DNA from: Acinetobacter higginsii
GTDB lineage: Bacteria > Pseudomonadota > Gammaproteobacteria > Pseudomonadales > Moraxellaceae
DNA: 64,000 bases
NCBI RefSeq assembly: GCF_000369525.1
Contig: NZ_KB850072.1
Location: 1,300,760-1,364,759, forward strand
Direction of reading: 5' to 3'
Shown: piece after piece, positions 63,992 through 64,000 of the stretch
Layout of the letters: each line of letters starts with the position of its first letter
How positions within the stretch are numbered: position 1 is the stretch's first letter
Notes under the pieces: generated by a model
What the model saw: only the letters and a program-made list of their open reading frames with translations
What the model was told of the DNA's origin: nothing
Databases searched by the model: none
Program-made: the position numbers and the translations under genes

Positions 63992-64000
63992 ATGAGCTTT
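63992..64000 (+). CDS. Start of next late gene (partial)
   Basis: ATG AGC TTT opens 5 bp after the DUF2730-like stop. Only three codons are visible, so no product can be named. Confidence 0.3.

Larger units (their letters stand above)
51910..64000. mobile_element. BcepMu-like transposable prophage, left part (right end outside window)
   Basis: It has a leftward early operon with a DDE transposase, MuB-like ATPase, GemA and Mor, and a rightward repressor and lysis/morphogenesis arm. This is the BcepMu type of genome layout rather than that of Mu. The proposed left end is the TG at 51910-51911; an alternative is the TG at 51951. The element continues beyond the window. Confidence 0.85.

Overview
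The window looks like an Acinetobacter chromosome. The pointers are low GC, a UmuD with a long N-terminal extension, a urea carboxylase/allophanate hydrolase pair, and the phage gene repertoire. The genus is inferred from overall gene character, not from a marker gene. About 24 kb of ordinary chromosome is followed by about 40 kb of mobile DNA. I saw no rRNA, tRNA, insertion sequence or CRISPR array.

Positions 1-24041 hold host genes in small operons. A GH3-type adenylating enzyme (cut by the window edge) and an acyltransferase-like protein lie downstream of an EmrA/EmrB-type exporter. A BASS-family transporter, a pentapeptide-repeat protein and a PanE-type reductase follow. Next is an orphan OmpR-type response regulator with a damaged receiver. 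An AraC-type regulator lies upstream of a quinone oxidoreductase and an Hsp31/HchA glyoxalase. A GntR regulator, urea carboxylase and allophanate hydrolase turn urea into ammonia and CO2, with a GntR-like operator in front. FrmR/FrmA (formaldehyde oxidation) has a clean FrmR-type operator. A secreted phospholipase-D-like lipoprotein, a methyltransferase and a uracil-DNA-glycosylase-like protein complete the block.

Positions 24.3-51.9 kb are a decayed lambdoid siphophage-type prophage. From the left edge it carries SRAP and UmuDC (SOS mutagenesis), then AT-rich accessory genes: two HEPN-like loci, an Arc-type repressor with a double operator, short hydrophobic peptides, an ORF6N antirepressor and a double-HTH regulator. 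A metalloprotease, a proteasome-like Ntn hydrolase and a lipoprotein come next. The tail and head genes follow: tape measure, a lambda-like frameshifted tail chaperone, tail tube, connectors and major capsid. Two cargo blocks interrupt this structural module: a toxin/immunity-like lipoprotein block with KilA-N and AlpA, and a RES-domain gene. The scaffold gene is cut near its start and joined directly to a 5'-truncated integrase, so portal, terminase, replication and immunity genes appear to be deleted.

Positions from about 51.9 kb past the window end are a BcepMu-like transposable prophage inserted into the 3' part of that integrase. Its early operon runs leftward: BcepMu gp16-like protein, small membrane protein, winged helix, DUF3102-like, DDE transposase, MuB-like ATPase, HU, GemA, Mor. 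Its repressor and lysis genes run rightward. The left end carries four GGGAT boxes spaced exactly 10 bp apart.

The result is one prophage nested in another. The older one can probably neither excise nor build particles, but it retains SOS, toxin-like, protease-like and HEPN/RES genes. The least explained and most interesting parts are the Ntn hydrolase/zincin/lipoprotein trio, the RES gene between connector genes, the HEPN pair, and the CACTA operator next to small peptides.
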